Notes: generated by a model not told the origin, from the sequence alone. Shown: positions 24,438 to 33,850, counted from the first letter of the stretch. The stretch: DNA of 43,900 bases from Acidobacteriota bacterium (GCA_019510095.1 JAEKLB010000062.1:1-43900), one strand, 5' to 3'. Numbers and translations are program-made.

Positions 24438-26096
24438 GTGCAGATCGAAGGCAAGCACGCCCTCATCGAGCTCCTGGTCCAGGAAGGCATCGACCTGCTG
24501 GTCGGGAACCCTGGTTCGACCGAGTTGGCGCTGATGGACGCCCTGGTCGACGAGGACCGGGTGCGGTACGTGCTCGGCCTGCAGGAGGCGGTGGTCGTGG
24601 CGATTGCCGACGGCTACGCGCAGGCGACCGGTCGTCTCGTGGCGGTGAACGTCCACGCCGCGCCGGGCCTCGGCAACGCCATGGGCATGCTGTACAACGC
24701 CAAGAAGTCGGGGTCGCCGATCCTCGTCACCGCCGGGCAGCAGGACCACTCGATCGCCCTGTCCGAGCCGCTGCTCTGGGACGACCTGGCGACGCTCGCC
24801 CGGCCCCTGGTGAAGTGGTCGTACGAGGTGCGCAGCCTGGCCGAGCTGCCCCAGGCCCTGCACCGGGCGGCCAAGACGGCCTTGGCCCCGCCCACCGGCC
24901 CGGTGTTCCTCTCGATCCCCGCCGATGTCCTGACGGTGGCGGGCGACATCGACCTGCAAGGCCCGACGCGGGTTGCCGCCAGGGGGCCAGGAGATCCCGA
25001 CGCCATCGATCGAGCAGCGGCCCTGCTCGCCTCGGCCCAGGCGCCCATCGTCTTCGCCGGCGACGCCGTGGCCCATGGCGACGCGTTGGACGAGCTGGTC
25101 GCCCTGGCCGAGCTGCTCGGGGCACCGGTGTACGCCGAGGACATCGCCAACACGGCGTCGTTCCCGACGAGCCACCCGCTCTTCGCCGGCACTGCCGGCC
25201 GCCTGGCCGGCCCCCTTCGTGCCCTGCTCGACCGCCATGACCTCCTCGTCTCCATCGGCGCCGACCTCTTCAGCCTCTCGCTCTCGGGCGGGCCCCCGCC
25301 GGTCCCCCCGGGCATGCGGGTGGTGCACGTCGACACCGATCCGTGGCAGCTCGGGAAGAACGTGCCGACCGAGGTCGCCCTGCTCGGCGACCCGAAGGCC
25401 GTGCTGCCCCCGCTGACTGCCGCGCTGGGGCGACTGCTGCCAACCGGCGCCGGCAACGCCGCTCGCCGCCAGGCGGTCATCGCCGCCATCGCCGCGGACC
25501 GGGACGCGCTCGACGCGCGGGCATCGGCTGCCGCCGACGCGCAGCCGGTGAAGGCCCTCGCTGTCCTCCAGGCACTCGGCCGGGCCCTGCCGGCCGACGT
25601 CGTCGTGGTGGAGGAGAGCCTGTCGTCGAGCGAGGGTGTCCGCCTGCTGATCCCCAGCAACGATCGGGCGAGCTTCTTCGGCATGCGGGGGAGCGGGATC
25701 GGCTGGGGCCTGCCGGCCGCTGCCGGCGTGAAGCTCGGCATCCCGGACCGCCCGGTGCTCGCCATCATCGGCGACGGCGGTCTGCTCTACACGCCGCAGG
25801 CGCTCTGGACGATGGCCCATGAGCGTCTGGCCGTGACGGTGCTGGTGCTCAACAACCGGTCGTACCGCATCCTGAAGCAGCGGACGCGCGCCCTCGGGGG
25901 CCGCTCGGCCGAGAGCGACCGCTACGTCGCCATGGATCTGACCGACCCCGAGGTCGACGTGTGCGGCTTGGCCCGTTCGTTCGGGGTGGCGGCCGAGCGA
26001 GTGACCACGATCCCCGACATCCTCGCTGCCGTCCACCAGGGGCTGGCCTCGGCGGCGCCGTTCGTCGTCGATGCAGTGATCGACGGCGCGCTCTGA
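24438..26096 (+). CDS. Thiamine-diphosphate-dependent enzyme (benzoylformate decarboxylase/acetolactate synthase-like)
   Basis: This 552-residue enzyme has the three-domain TPP fold. The PYR domain has the catalytic Glu50 in LGLQEAVVVAIADGYAQATGR and the NPGSTEL start typical of benzoylformate decarboxylase-like proteins. The central domain has QAPIVFAGDAVAHGDALDELVALAELLGAPV. The PP domain has the ThDP/Mg motif GDGGLLYTPQALWTMAHERLAVTVLVLNN. EESLSSSEGVRLL and SFFGMRGSGIGWGLPAAAGVKLG also fit the mdlC-like group. Likely a 2-oxo-acid decarboxylase; ALS is less likely because there is no small subunit. Substrate unassigned. Confidence 0.85.
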   Translation: MQIEGKHALIELLVQEGIDLLVGNPGSTELALMDALVDEDRVRYVLGLQEAVVVAIADGYAQATGRLVAVNVHAAPGLGNAMGMLYNAKKSGSPILVTAGQQDHSIALSEPLLWDDLATLARPLVKWSYEVRSLAELPQALHRAAKTALAPPTGPVFLSIPADVLTVAGDIDLQGPTRVAARGPGDPDAIDRAAALLASAQAPIVFAGDAVAHGDALDELVALAELLGAPVYAEDIANTASFPTSHPLFAGTAGRLAGPLRALLDRHDLLVSIGADLFSLSLSGGPPPVPPGMRVVHVDTDPWQLGKNVPTEVALLGDPKAVLPPLTAALGRLLPTGAGNAARRQAVIAAIAADRDALDARASAAADAQPVKALAVLQALGRALPADVVVVEESLSSSEGVRLLIPSNDRASFFGMRGSGIGWGLPAAAGVKLGIPDRPVLAIIGDGGLLYTPQALWTMAHERLAVTVLVLNNRSYRILKQRTRALGGRSAESDRYVAMDLTDPEVDVCGLARSFGVAAERVTTIPDILAAVHQGLASAAPFVVDAVIDGAL

Positions 26097-26102
26097 GCCG
26101 AA

Positions 26103-28133
26103 TCACCTGCCGTGCTTGTGCCTGCCCTTCGCGGGAGCGGGAGCCGGAGCGGTTGTCGGTGGCGGGCTGGGGGTTGGCGGGTCGGTGACCGGTGCGATCG
26201 GGGTCGGTGATGATGCGCCCGTCGCCGCCGAGGCGGACGCGGCTCGGTCGGGTGCCGGCCGGAACGGCACGACAGGCCGATCACGCAGGGCGGCATTCAT
26301 CACCTCCCGCCAGATGATGGCGGGGATGGTGCCGCCGGTCATCTGGGCGACGCCCTCGATGCCGCGCATCGGGATGTTGCCCTCGCCGAAGCCGACCCAC
26401 GTGGCCGCGGCCAGCTGCGGCGTGTAACCGACGAACCAGGCATTCGAGTAGTCGTCGGTGGTTCCGGTCTTCCCCGCCGCTGGGCGGCCCCCGGAGAGTT
26501 GCGCGGCCGTGCCGGTGCCGCCGGCGATGACGCCCTGCAGAGCGCTCGTGACCAGTCGGGCGGTGGCGGGGCTGATCGCCTGTCGAGGGTCGGCCCGGTA
26601 GTCGACGAGCACGCTGCCGTCGGGGGCGATCACCCGCCGCACCGGCGAGGGCGGAATGAAGCGACCGTCGTTGGCGAAGGCGGCAAAGCCACCCGCCATG
26701 GCCAGTGGCGACGTCTCGTAGGCCCCGATGGCAATGCTGGCGCCCGTCCATCGCGGCAGGTCGATCCCCAGCGAGCGAGCGGTGGCGGCGACCCGGTTGG
26801 GCCCAACCCGTTCGGCCAACATGACGAAGGACGTGTTGATCGACTGAGCGACGGCGCGGGCGAGCGTCACCGTTCCGTAGCCCTTGTGGCTGTAGTTGTG
26901 GACAGGCTTCTTGGCGCCGGCCGGCGTGTAGCTCTCCGGCGCCGCCACGGGCATGTGGAGCGACGCCCCCTGTTGCAGCGCGGTGGCGAGCACGAAGGGC
27001 TTGAACGACGATCCCGGTTGTCGCCCGACTCCGCCGCCTTTGTCGCCCAGGGCCATGTTCACGTGCGACCGGTTCCAATCGCGGCCCCCGACCAGCGCGA
27101 CGACGTCACCGCTGATCGGCCGCACCACCGCCATCGCCGCCTGCGGATCGGTGGCCTTGGGGAGATGGCGCCGAATCGCGGCGACCGCGGCGTCCTGCAC
27201 TCGGGGTTCGAGAGTTGTCTCGATGCGCAGGCCGCCCGCGAAGACCTGCTCTGGCGAGAGCCCGACGTCGTCGAGCAGATAGCGGCGGACGTAGTCGACG
27301 AAGTAGGGGTAGCGGCTGGTGGTCGACTCGGGCGGCCGCAACGACGGCGCCTCGGCCAGCGCGGCGCGCACGGCGGCGTGACTCGCGAGGTGCAGCTCCT
27401 GGACTCGGCCGAGCACGAGGCGGCGCCGGCGTTCCGCGGTGGCCGGGTCGACCCTCGGGTTGTAGCGACTCGGCGCCGGGATGATGGCGGCCAGCATGGC
27501 TGCCTCCGAGAGGGTCAGATCGTTGGCCTCCTTGCCGAAGTACGTGAGGGCAGCGGCTCCGATGCCGCTGGCGCCCTCGCCGAAGTAGGTCGTGTTCAGG
27601 TAGGCGGCGAGGATCTCCCGCTTCGAGTAGCGGTGCTCGAGGGCCAAGGCGATCCGTGCCTCGATGACCTTGCGCTTGATCGTCTGTTGGTGGCCGGTGA
27701 CGAGGTTCTTCACGAGCTGTTGCGTGATCGACGAGCCGCCCTGCTGCACCGATCCGGAGCCGACGTCGGTCCGCAGCGAACGGGCGAGGCCGGCGAGGTT
27801 GACGCCGGGGTGATGGAAGAAGCTGGCGTCCTCGGCAGCGGTGACGGCGATGGTCACCACCTTCGGCAACCGGTCGGGCGGGAGCGGCACGTGCAGGCGC
27901 TCGGGGCGGAAGGTGCCGATGACCGAGCCGTCGTTGGCGGTGATGACGGTCGTGCGGCCGAGCGGCAGCCGACTGGCCCGGGCCAGGTTGGGGGCATGGG
28001 CGGCGGCCAACCGGGGCCGGATGAAGGGCGAGACCGCGTCGGCGACGCCCAGGCCGGTTGCGGCCAGGGCGACGGCGCCGAACATGCCGAGGCCCACCAC
28101 TGACCGGGCCAGGGGTTCCCGCTGCCGCCGCAC
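26103..28133 (-). CDS. Class A penicillin-binding protein (bifunctional transglycosylase/transpeptidase)
   Basis: This 676-residue enzyme polymerises and cross-links peptidoglycan at the outer face of the membrane. One N-terminal membrane helix (about residues 12-33) is followed by the GT51 domain: VTAAEDASFFHHPGVN with the catalytic Glu, GGSSITQQLVKNL, RKVIEARIALALEHRYSKREILAAYLNTTYFGEGASGIGAAA. The transpeptidase has the Ser motif QPGSSFKP, the SIN triad and AGKTGTTDDYSNAWFVGYTP (KTG). The C-terminal 65 residues are a Pro/Thr/Ala-rich low-complexity tail ending KGRHKHGR. GTG 28133 starts it. It ends 6 bp from the convergent TPP-enzyme stop. Confidence 0.94.
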   Translation of the reverse strand: MRRQREPLARSVVGLGMFGAVALAATGLGVADAVSPFIRPRLAAAHAPNLARASRLPLGRTTVITANDGSVIGTFRPERLHVPLPPDRLPKVVTIAVTAAEDASFFHHPGVNLAGLARSLRTDVGSGSVQQGGSSITQQLVKNLVTGHQQTIKRKVIEARIALALEHRYSKREILAAYLNTTYFGEGASGIGAAALTYFGKEANDLTLSEAAMLAAIIPAPSRYNPRVDPATAERRRRLVLGRVQELHLASHAAVRAALAEAPSLRPPESTTSRYPYFVDYVRRYLLDDVGLSPEQVFAGGLRIETTLEPRVQDAAVAAIRRHLPKATDPQAAMAVVRPISGDVVALVGGRDWNRSHVNMALGDKGGGVGRQPGSSFKPFVLATALQQGASLHMPVAAPESYTPAGAKKPVHNYSHKGYGTVTLARAVAQSINTSFVMLAERVGPNRVAATARSLGIDLPRWTGASIAIGAYETSPLAMAGGFAAFANDGRFIPPSPVRRVIAPDGSVLVDYRADPRQAISPATARLVTSALQGVIAGGTGTAAQLSGGRPAAGKTGTTDDYSNAWFVGYTPQLAAATWVGFGEGNIPMRGIEGVAQMTGGTIPAIIWREVMNAALRDRPVVPFRPAPDRAASASAATGASSPTPIAPVTDPPTPSPPPTTAPAPAPAKGRHKHGR

Positions 28134-28245
28134 CCGGCCGGTCTACCCCGACACGGACATTCAGTGTGATCCACCGGTTACGGACACCGGGTCCGGGGTA
28201 TCCGGTCGAGGTCCGGGCCGCCCGGTCGGGAGCAGGGGAACGGCA

Positions 28246-28686
28246 ATGACCTTCGTACGTCCGGCATCGGAGCGGTGGGAGCACGACGTTCCGGCCGCCA
28301 CGGGCGCCATCGATCTGCGGGAGCCCGAGCTCCGCACCCGCCGGACCGCGACCGAGCTCAGGGTGACGGCCATCGACCTGTCGTCGCTCCGGGTGGTGGC
28401 GGCCTTCCTGGCCTGCTCGTACGCCGTGCTGCTGGTGTCGTGCACCGTGCTGTGGGTGACAGCGTCGACCGTGGGCCTGGTCGCCCACCTGGAGTCGTTC
28501 ATCCGCGATGTCGGCTTCGACACGTTCCGCTTCGCGCCGCTGGCCATCTTGCGGGCCCTGCTCTTGCTCGGCGTGGTGCTGGTGGCCGCCGGCACCGCGG
28601 CCGGCGGCCTGGCGATCGTGCTCTACAACCGGCTGGCCGCGCGGGTGCCGGGCATTCGCCTGACGATCTCCGACGTCACCGAGTAG
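28246..28686 (+). CDS. DUF3566 membrane protein
   Basis: This 146-residue actinobacterial DUF3566 protein has an acidic N-terminal tail (about 1-45), a membrane helix VAAFLACSYAVLLVSCTVLWVTAS (about 52-75), a loop with GLVAHLESFIRDVGFDTFRF, and a second helix ILRALLLLGVVLVAAGTAAGGLAIVLYN (about 105-130), ending VPGIRLTISDV. The family is usually found beside gyrA in actinobacteria; gyrA is not here. ATG 28246 has a CAGGGG site 8 nt upstream. It is divergent from the PBP gene. The 112-bp gap has no motif that I can assign with confidence. Confidence 0.87.
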   Translation: MTFVRPASERWEHDVPAATGAIDLREPELRTRRTATELRVTAIDLSSLRVVAAFLACSYAVLLVSCTVLWVTASTVGLVAHLESFIRDVGFDTFRFAPLAILRALLLLGVVLVAAGTAAGGLAIVLYNRLAARVPGIRLTISDVTE

Positions 28687-28718
28687 CGGTCGCCCGCACG
28701 ACGCTCGGCCGCGGTCGG

Positions 28719-28724
28719 CACACT
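28719..28724 (+). promoter_or_regulatory. Candidate -10 box (CACACT) for leaderless MDMPI gene
   Basis: CACACT ends 6 nt before the ATG at 28731. The same CACACTGGTG decamer precedes the ABC-F gene at the same distance. Weaker match to TANNNT. Confidence 0.4.
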
Positions 28725-28730
28725 GGTGCC

Positions 28731-29504
28731 ATGTCCTCCGACGCCCCCATCCTGATCAGCCTCTACCGGCGCCTGCACGACGGCCTGGCCGCTCGGGTCG
28801 GCTCGCTCTCGCCTGTTGACCTGAAGGCCCAGTCGTACTGCGCCGACTGGACCGTTGCCCAGGTGCTCTCGCACCTCGGCAGCGGCGCTGAGATCGGGCT
28901 GGGGGTCCTGGCCGCGGTGGTTGCCGGCGAGGACCTGCCCGGCCAGGAGGCGAACGTCGCCATCTGGGACGCGTGGAACGCCAAGTCCCCGGAGACCCAG
29001 GCCGCCGACTTCGTCACGGCTGACGAGAAGCTCGTGCAGCGGTGGGAGGCACTGGGCGACGACGAGATCGGCGCCATCCACCTCGAGCGCTTCGGCATGC
29101 AGCTCGATGGGCCGGCGCTCGTCTTGATGCGGCTGTCGGAGGTGGTGCTCCACGCCTGGGACGTCGAGGTCACCTTCGACGACGGCGCCACGCTCGATGC
29201 CGAGGCGGTGCCGTGGCTGCTCGACCGGGTGCCGCTGCTCGCGGCCCGCATGGCACGACCCGACGCGGGTGGGCTCGCCGGCGCCCGTCTGGTGGTTGCG
29301 ACCACTGACCCCGCTGCCAGCTACGAGCTCGATCTCGGTGACCCGGTGACCATGACGGTGGCGGACCCGTCGACCGCGGCGGCCGACGTGGCGTTGCCGG
29401 CCGAGGCCCTGATCCGGCTCGCCTATGGGCGCCTTGATCCCGGTCACACGCCGGCCGGCGCCGTGCTGCCCGACGGCCTGCGGAAGGTGTTCGGCCCGGT
29501 GTGA
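28731..29504 (+). CDS. Maleylpyruvate isomerase/DinB-like (MDMPI) family protein
   Basis: This 257-residue protein of the actinobacterial mycothiol-dependent maleylpyruvate-isomerase-like family starts LISLYRRLHDGLAARVGSLSPVDLKAQSYCADWTVAQVLSHLGSGAEIGL, the DinB-like four-helix bundle with the usual DWTV..VL.HL.S pattern. The metal-site residues probably include this His and the one in EVVLHAWDVEV. The C-terminal domain (about 165-257) is SCP2-like and ends RLAYGRLDP...LPDGLRKVFGPV. Members bind a metal and use mycothiol in some cases. Substrate unknown. ATG 28731 follows a leaderless-type box. Confidence 0.85.
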   Translation: MSSDAPILISLYRRLHDGLAARVGSLSPVDLKAQSYCADWTVAQVLSHLGSGAEIGLGVLAAVVAGEDLPGQEANVAIWDAWNAKSPETQAADFVTADEKLVQRWEALGDDEIGAIHLERFGMQLDGPALVLMRLSEVVLHAWDVEVTFDDGATLDAEAVPWLLDRVPLLAARMARPDAGGLAGARLVVATTDPAASYELDLGDPVTMTVADPSTAAADVALPAEALIRLAYGRLDPGHTPAGAVLPDGLRKVFGPV

Positions 29505-29517
29505 GCCGGGCTCGCCC

Positions 29518-30687
29518 CTAGGCGGGGCCGATCACCAGGCAGCCGTTGTGGCCGCCGAAGCCAAAGGAGTTCGACAGCGCAGGCGACGGTTCCCACGGTC
29601 GGGCCTCGTCGCGAACCACGTCGATGCTGATCTCGGGGTCCTGGTTCACCAGGCCGAGGGTGGGCGGGATCAGGCGGTGGTGCATCGACAGCAGCACGGC
29701 GGTGGCCTCGAGGGCGCCGGCCGCGCCCAGGGCGTGGCCGGTCACGCCCTTGGTCGACGTGACCGGCGGGCCGGGGGAGCCGAACACCTTCTGGATGGCC
29801 TGGGCCTCGGCCGCGTCGTTGAGCGGTGTCGACGTGCCATGGGCGTTGATCTGGCCGATGTCGGCCGGGGTGAGACCGGCATCGGCGATGGCGAGCTCCA
29901 TGCAGCGCACGGCACCGGAGCCGTCGGGCGACGGGGCGGTGATGTGATGAGCATCGGCCGTTGATGCCGCGCCCATGATCTCGCCCCAGATGTGGGCGCC
30001 ACGCGCCACGGCGTGCTCCCACTCCTCGAGCACGAGCACCGCAGCACCCTCCGAGATCACGAAGCCGTCGCGCTCGGTGTCGAACGGGCGGGAGATCCCA
30101 CTGTTCGACATGGCGGTCATGTTGTGGAAGCCGGCCACACCAGTTGGGGTGATGGCGGTCTCCGAGCCACCGGCGAGCACCGCGTCGCACATGTCCATGG
30201 CGATCCATCGAGCGGCGTTGCCGATGCCCTGGGTGCTGGCCGCGCACGCGGTGACGGCCGTCTCGCACGGGCCCCGCCAACCGAATCGGATGGAGACGGT
30301 GCCGGCTGCGGCGTTGCACATCATCATCGGCACGAGGAACGGCGAAACCCGCTTCTCGCCCTTCTCGTGGCGCACGACGATCTGCTCCTCGAGCGTGTGC
30401 AGCCCGCCCACGCCGGTGGCGATGAGGACGCCGGAGCGATCGGGGTCGGCCCCGATGTCGCCAGCGCTCTCGATCGCCTGGGTGGCGGCAGCCACCGCGA
30501 ACTGGGTGAAGCGGTCGCTGCGCCGAGCCTCCTTCGGCCCGAACCACGGCGACGGGTCCCAGTCATCGATCTGGCGGGCACCGCTGGGCGGCTCGCGCAG
30601 CAGTCCCTGCCAGAAGGCGTCGATGTCACGGCCCGCCTGGGCGATGACGCCGATGCCGGTGACGGCGACCCGTCGGCCGTACCTCAC
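29518..30687 (-). CDS. fabF: Beta-ketoacyl-ACP synthase II FabF
   Basis: FabF elongates acyl-ACP with malonyl-ACP. 389 residues. The nucleophile is Cys148 in [10 protein letters not shown]; the catalytic histidines are in [11 protein letters not shown] and [10 protein letters not shown], and the end [16 protein letters not shown] is standard. The segment between the first helix and [14 protein letters not shown] is about 20 residues shorter than in E. coli FabF ([20 protein letters not shown]), which could be a subfamily trait. GTG 30687 overlaps the acpP stop (GTGA). It is the last gene of the fabD-fabH-fabG-acpP-fabF operon. Confidence 0.95.
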   Translation of the reverse strand: MRYGRRVAVTGIGVIAQAGRDIDAFWQGLLREPPSGARQIDDWDPSPWFGPKEARRSDRFTQFAVAAATQAIESAGDIGADPDRSGVLIATGVGGLHTLEEQIVVRHEKGEKRVSPFLVPMMMCNAAAGTVSIRFGWRGPCETAVTACAASTQGIGNAARWIAMDMCDAVLAGGSETAITPTGVAGFHNMTAMSNSGISRPFDTERDGFVISEGAAVLVLEEWEHAVARGAHIWGEIMGAASTADAHHITAPSPDGSGAVRCMELAIADAGLTPADIGQINAHGTSTPLNDAAEAQAIQKVFGSPGPPVTSTKGVTGHALGAAGALEATAVLLSMHHRLIPPTLGLVNQDPEISIDVVRDEARPWEPSPALSNSFGFGGHNGCLVIGPA

Positions 30688-30923
30688 GCGAGCTTGCCGA
30701 CGACCAGCTCGTAGGCCTGGCCGACCGTGGTGATGCCCTCGAGCTCCTCTTCGGGGACCTCGACGTCGAACGCCTCCTCGAGGGCCATGACCAGCTCGAC
30801 CAGGTCGAGGCTGTCGGCGTCGAGGTCCTCGCCGAACTTGGCCTCCATGGTCACCTGGTCCTCGGAGACCTGGAGCACCTCCACGGCGCACTTCTTGAAG
30901 GTCTCGAACTTGTCGTCAGCCAT
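30684..30923 (-). CDS. acpP: Acyl carrier protein
   Basis: This 79-residue carrier of the growing acyl chain has the phosphopantetheine Ser38 in [23 protein letters not shown] and the acidic recognition helix [21 protein letters not shown]. The strongly acidic composition is normal. ATG 30923. It sits between fabG and fabF, the common FAS II order, and overlaps fabF by 4 nt. The 34-bp gap to fabG contains a possible AGGAGACAG ribosome site. Confidence 0.97.
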   Translation of the reverse strand: MADDKFETFKKCAVEVLQVSEDQVTMEAKFGEDLDADSLDLVELVMALEEAFDVEVPEEELEGITTVGQAYELVVGKLA

Positions 30924-30957
30924 GTGGGCTCTGTCTCCTGTGTGTGGGTTGATCGAA

Positions 30958-31671
30958 TCAATGGCCCATGCCGAGCCCGCCATCGACCGGCAGGACCGCA
31001 CCGGTGATGTAAGCGGCCTCGGGTGAAGCCAGGAAGGTCACGGCGGCGGCCACCTCATCGGGCGAGGCGAACCGGCCGAGGGGTACTGCGGCCGTCATCT
31101 CGGCCTGGAGCTTGTCGTCGAGCACGGCGGTCATGTCGGTCAGCACTGGGCCGGGCGCGACCACGTTGACGGTGATCGAACGGGAGCCCAGCTCCCTCGC
31201 CAGCGATCGCGCCAGGCCGATGAGCCCCGCCTTGGACGCCGCGTAGTTGACCTGACCGGCCTGTCCGGAGAGGGCGACGACCGATGAGAGGAAGATGATG
31301 CGCCCCGACCGGGCCCGCACCATCTTCGACGCCGCCCTGCGGGCGACGCGGAACGAGCCGGCCAGGTTGGCGTCGACGACCGACTGGAAGTCGTCGTCCT
31401 TCATGCGCAGGACCAGGCCGTCGCGGGTGACGCCAGCGTTGGACACGAGGACCTCGACCGGTCCCCAGTGCGCCTCGATCTCGTCGAAGGCGGCGTCGAC
31501 CTCGGCGGTGGACGTGACGTCGCACTTCACCGTCAGGAAGCCGTCGACCGGGCCGGAACGGGAGGTCACCGCCACCCGATCGCCCCTCGCCGCGAACGCA
31601 GTGGCACAGGCGAGCCCGATGCCCCGGTTGCCACCCGTCACGAGGACAACGCGTCGTGCGCTGTCGGCCAT
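30958..31671 (-). CDS. fabG: 3-oxoacyl-ACP reductase FabG
   Basis: This 237-residue short-chain dehydrogenase reduces 3-ketoacyl-ACP with NADPH. It has the cofactor motif TGGNRGIG, the NAGVT strand, the catalytic Ser in [13 protein letters not shown] and Tyr/Lys in [10 protein letters not shown], and [10 protein letters not shown] at the end. The start ATG 31671 overlaps the fabH stop by one base (TGATG). An ATG 12 nt upstream would start inside fabH and is less likely. Sitting between fabH and acpP supports FabG over a generic SDR. Confidence 0.95.
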   Translation of the reverse strand: MADSARRVVLVTGGNRGIGLACATAFAARGDRVAVTSRSGPVDGFLTVKCDVTSTAEVDAAFDEIEAHWGPVEVLVSNAGVTRDGLVLRMKDDDFQSVVDANLAGSFRVARRAASKMVRARSGRIIFLSSVVALSGQAGQVNYAASKAGLIGLARSLARELGSRSITVNVVAPGPVLTDMTAVLDDKLQAEMTAAVPLGRFASPDEVAAAVTFLASPEAAYITGAVLPVDGGLGMGH

Positions 31672-32600
31672 CAGGCGCCCCATCGTAGGACGGCCGTGGC
31701 CCAGGTCATCCCAGCCCCGAAGCCGCACAGCACGACGACGTCGCCGTCCTTGATCCGGCCGGCATCGAGGGCGTCGGCGAGGGCGAGGGGCACTGAGCCC
31801 GACGAGGTGTTGCCGGTGCGCTCGAGCACGAGGGCGGTGCGGTCGACCGGAATGCCGACCTTGTCGCAGGCCGAGGCGATGATGCGGGTGTTGGCCTGGT
31901 GGGGAACGAGCAGCGCCACCTCCGACGCGTCCACACCAGCCTTGGCCAGGGCGGCGGTGATCGACTGGACCATCACCCGGACGGCCTGGCGAAAGACCTC
32001 CTTGCCGATCATCGTCATGTAACCGCCGAGGTCGCACTCCAGCACGTGGCGCAGCGAGCCGTCGCTGCCGAGGTCCCAACCGAGGAGGGCGCCGGGGCCG
32101 TCGACCCGATCGACGACGATCGCGCCGGCTCCGTCACCGAAGAGGATCACCGTGTCGCGGTCGTCCTGGTCGGTGACGCGCGACATGACGTCGGCGCCGA
32201 TCACGAGGACCCGCTTGGCGCCGACGTCGCACATGCCGGCGGCCGCCACCAGTGCGTAGACGAAGCCGGAGCAGGCGGCGTTGAGGTCGACGGCGCCCCC
32301 CGTGGTGCCGATGGCGTGCTGCACCGACGACGCGCTCGATGGGATCTGCTGGTCGGCAGTGGTGGTGGCGAGCAGCAGCATGTCGACCGTCGACGCATCG
32401 ACGCCGGCAACGTCGAGTGCCCGCTGGGCAGCTTCGGTGGCGAGGCCAACGGTGGTGCCGCCGTAGCGCCGCTCGCGGATGCCCGTGCGCTCCAGGATCC
32501 AGTCCTCGGCGACGTCGAGGTCGGCGCGGGCGGCGAGGTCGGCGTTGCTGACGACCTTCTCGGGCAGGGCGGCGCCCCAACCGCGGATGGCGATTCCCAT
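31671..32600 (-). CDS. fabH: Beta-ketoacyl-ACP synthase III FabH
   Basis: FabH starts fatty-acid synthesis by condensing an acyl-CoA primer with malonyl-ACP. The 309-residue thiolase-fold enzyme has the triad Cys110 (LNAACSGFVYAL), His in LVPHQANTRII and Asn in ERTGNTSSGS. The N-terminus MGIAIRGWGAALPEKVVSNADL and the end GFGAGMTWATAVLRWGA are family-typical. ATG 32600 lies 14 nt after the fabD stop. Branched versus straight primer preference cannot be read directly. Confidence 0.96.
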   Translation of the reverse strand: MGIAIRGWGAALPEKVVSNADLAARADLDVAEDWILERTGIRERRYGGTTVGLATEAAQRALDVAGVDASTVDMLLLATTTADQQIPSSASSVQHAIGTTGGAVDLNAACSGFVYALVAAAGMCDVGAKRVLVIGADVMSRVTDQDDRDTVILFGDGAGAIVVDRVDGPGALLGWDLGSDGSLRHVLECDLGGYMTMIGKEVFRQAVRVMVQSITAALAKAGVDASEVALLVPHQANTRIIASACDKVGIPVDRTALVLERTGNTSSGSVPLALADALDAGRIKDGDVVVLCGFGAGMTWATAVLRWGA

Positions 32601-32614
32601 GGTTGCCGAACCGC

Positions 32615-33796
32615 CTAACCGGTACGCAGCCAGGCGATGGGCTGGCTGGCGGTGACCCGCTCCCCGTCGACGGCGATGAAGCCCATGATCGTCCCGGCGA
32701 AGAGCGAGCGGACCTCGGCGGTGCCGACGGTACCGAGCAGGTCGCCGACCTCGAGGGTGCCGCCCGGCTCGGCCCTGAGCCGGTCGTCGAGGGCGAAGAC
32801 GCCAGCGGCGGGTGAGACCACCATCCGCTCGACGGCGAACAGGTGCTCGCCGTCGGGTACGTGCACGGGATGTGCCTGGGCGCCTTCCAGCACCTCGAGC
32901 AGGTGGTCGAGGTCGTCGGGTGTCGCCACCGACACGGCGGTGAGGCCGGGCGCGATGCGCTTGGCCATCGCGGTCAGCACGCTGCCCGGGCCCAGCTCGA
33001 CCAAGGTGCGGATGCCGTCCTCGGCCATGCGCTCCACGGAGTGGCGCCACCGCACGGGGCTGACCAGCTGGGCCGAGAGGAGGGTGGCCCATTCGTCGGC
33101 ATCGACATGGGGCCGGGCGTCGATGTTGGCGACGACGGGGATGTCCGGGTCTCGCAACGTCGCGGCGGCGATGGCCTTGCGGAGCTCGTCGCGGGCGGGC
33201 GCCATGAACGGTGTGTGGAAGGCGCCACCGACCGGGAGGGCCATGACCCGCTTGGCGCCGAGCTCCTTGGCGGCCACCGCGGCCCGGGCGAGGGCCTCGT
33301 CGTTACCGGCGATCACGACCTGGCCGGGCGCGTTGAAGTTGGCCACCCAGACATCGCCGTCGGCCCGGCGGCAGGCAGCATCGGCGTCGTCGTCCTCGAG
33401 CCCGAGGACCGCCGACATCACGCCAGGGTTGTCCTCGGCCGCCACCTGCATGGCCTCGCCCCGGGCGGTCACGACCCGGACGCCGTCGGCGAAGGAGAGG
33501 GCGCCGGTGGCGGTGAGGGCGGTGTACTCGCCCAGGCTGTGGCCGGCGGCCACGGCAGGCGCCACGCCGAGGCGCTCGACGGCGTCGAGGACGACCAGGC
33601 TGAGCACGAACGTCGTCAGCTGGGCGTTGCGGGTCTGCCGGAGCTCCTCGGCGTCGGCCTCCAGCAGGAGGCGGGCGATGTCCCGCCCGGCCACCTGTGA
33701 TGCCTCGGCCACCAGCTCCCACGACTCGTGGTCGACCCAGGGCGCGCCCATGCCCGGCTTCTGTGATCCCTGCCCTGGGAATGTGAACGCGAGCAT
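32615..33796 (-). CDS. fabD: Malonyl-CoA:ACP transacylase FabD with C-terminal biotinyl/lipoyl-like domain
   Basis: FabD loads malonate onto ACP. Residues 1 to about 300 are a normal transacylase: FTFPGQGSQKPGM, nucleophile Ser87 in AGHSLGEYTAL, NFNAPGQVVIAG, the catalytic His in GGAFHTPFM, and ELGPGSVLTAMAKRI. Canonical FabD ends near 310 residues. This one has 393. From Met325 the extra region reads VVSPAAGVF ... GGTLEVGDLLGTVG ... FAGTIMGFIAVDGERVTASQPIAWLRTG. That is the layout of a biotinyl/lipoyl barrel, but the hairpin where the modified Lys sits (usually MKM) reads TAEVRS. ATG 33796 has a GAGAGGGA site and a TAACCT -10 box about 48 nt upstream. Confidence 0.9.
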   Translation of the reverse strand: MLAFTFPGQGSQKPGMGAPWVDHESWELVAEASQVAGRDIARLLLEADAEELRQTRNAQLTTFVLSLVVLDAVERLGVAPAVAAGHSLGEYTALTATGALSFADGVRVVTARGEAMQVAAEDNPGVMSAVLGLEDDDADAACRRADGDVWVANFNAPGQVVIAGNDEALARAAVAAKELGAKRVMALPVGGAFHTPFMAPARDELRKAIAAATLRDPDIPVVANIDARPHVDADEWATLLSAQLVSPVRWRHSVERMAEDGIRTLVELGPGSVLTAMAKRIAPGLTAVSVATPDDLDHLLEVLEGAQAHPVHVPDGEHLFAVERMVVSPAAGVFALDDRLRAEPGGTLEVGDLLGTVGTAEVRSLFAGTIMGFIAVDGERVTASQPIAWLRTG

Positions 33797-33844
33797 CCAG
33801 TCCCTCTCCGCCGACCCGCCGTTCCGACCACGCGGAAGCCGACG

Positions 33845-33850
33845 AGGTTA
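33845..33850 (-). promoter_or_regulatory. Candidate -10 box (TAACCT) of the fab operon
   Basis: On the minus strand TAACCT lies 48 nt before the fabD ATG, which has its own Shine-Dalgarno. The same hexamer with a similar leader length precedes rpsA. No convincing -35 is visible; the expected place falls in the hairpin arm at 33865-33879. Confidence 0.45.

Noticed and set aside
26499-28103. 534-residue plus-strand frame opposite the PBP gene
   Set aside because: Shadow of the PBP coding strand; no recognisable domain, and the PBP has all catalytic motifs.
29505-29530. Terminator hairpin between the convergent MDMPI and fabF genes
   Set aside because: Only a 5-bp GCCCC/GGGGC stem can be drawn and it overlaps the fabF stop region; too weak to call.
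29518-30687. Deletion in fabF because of its short N-terminal segment
   Set aside because: The frame is intact and the segment WDPSPWF...KEARRSDRF reads like a plausible subfamily variant, so no damage is claimed.
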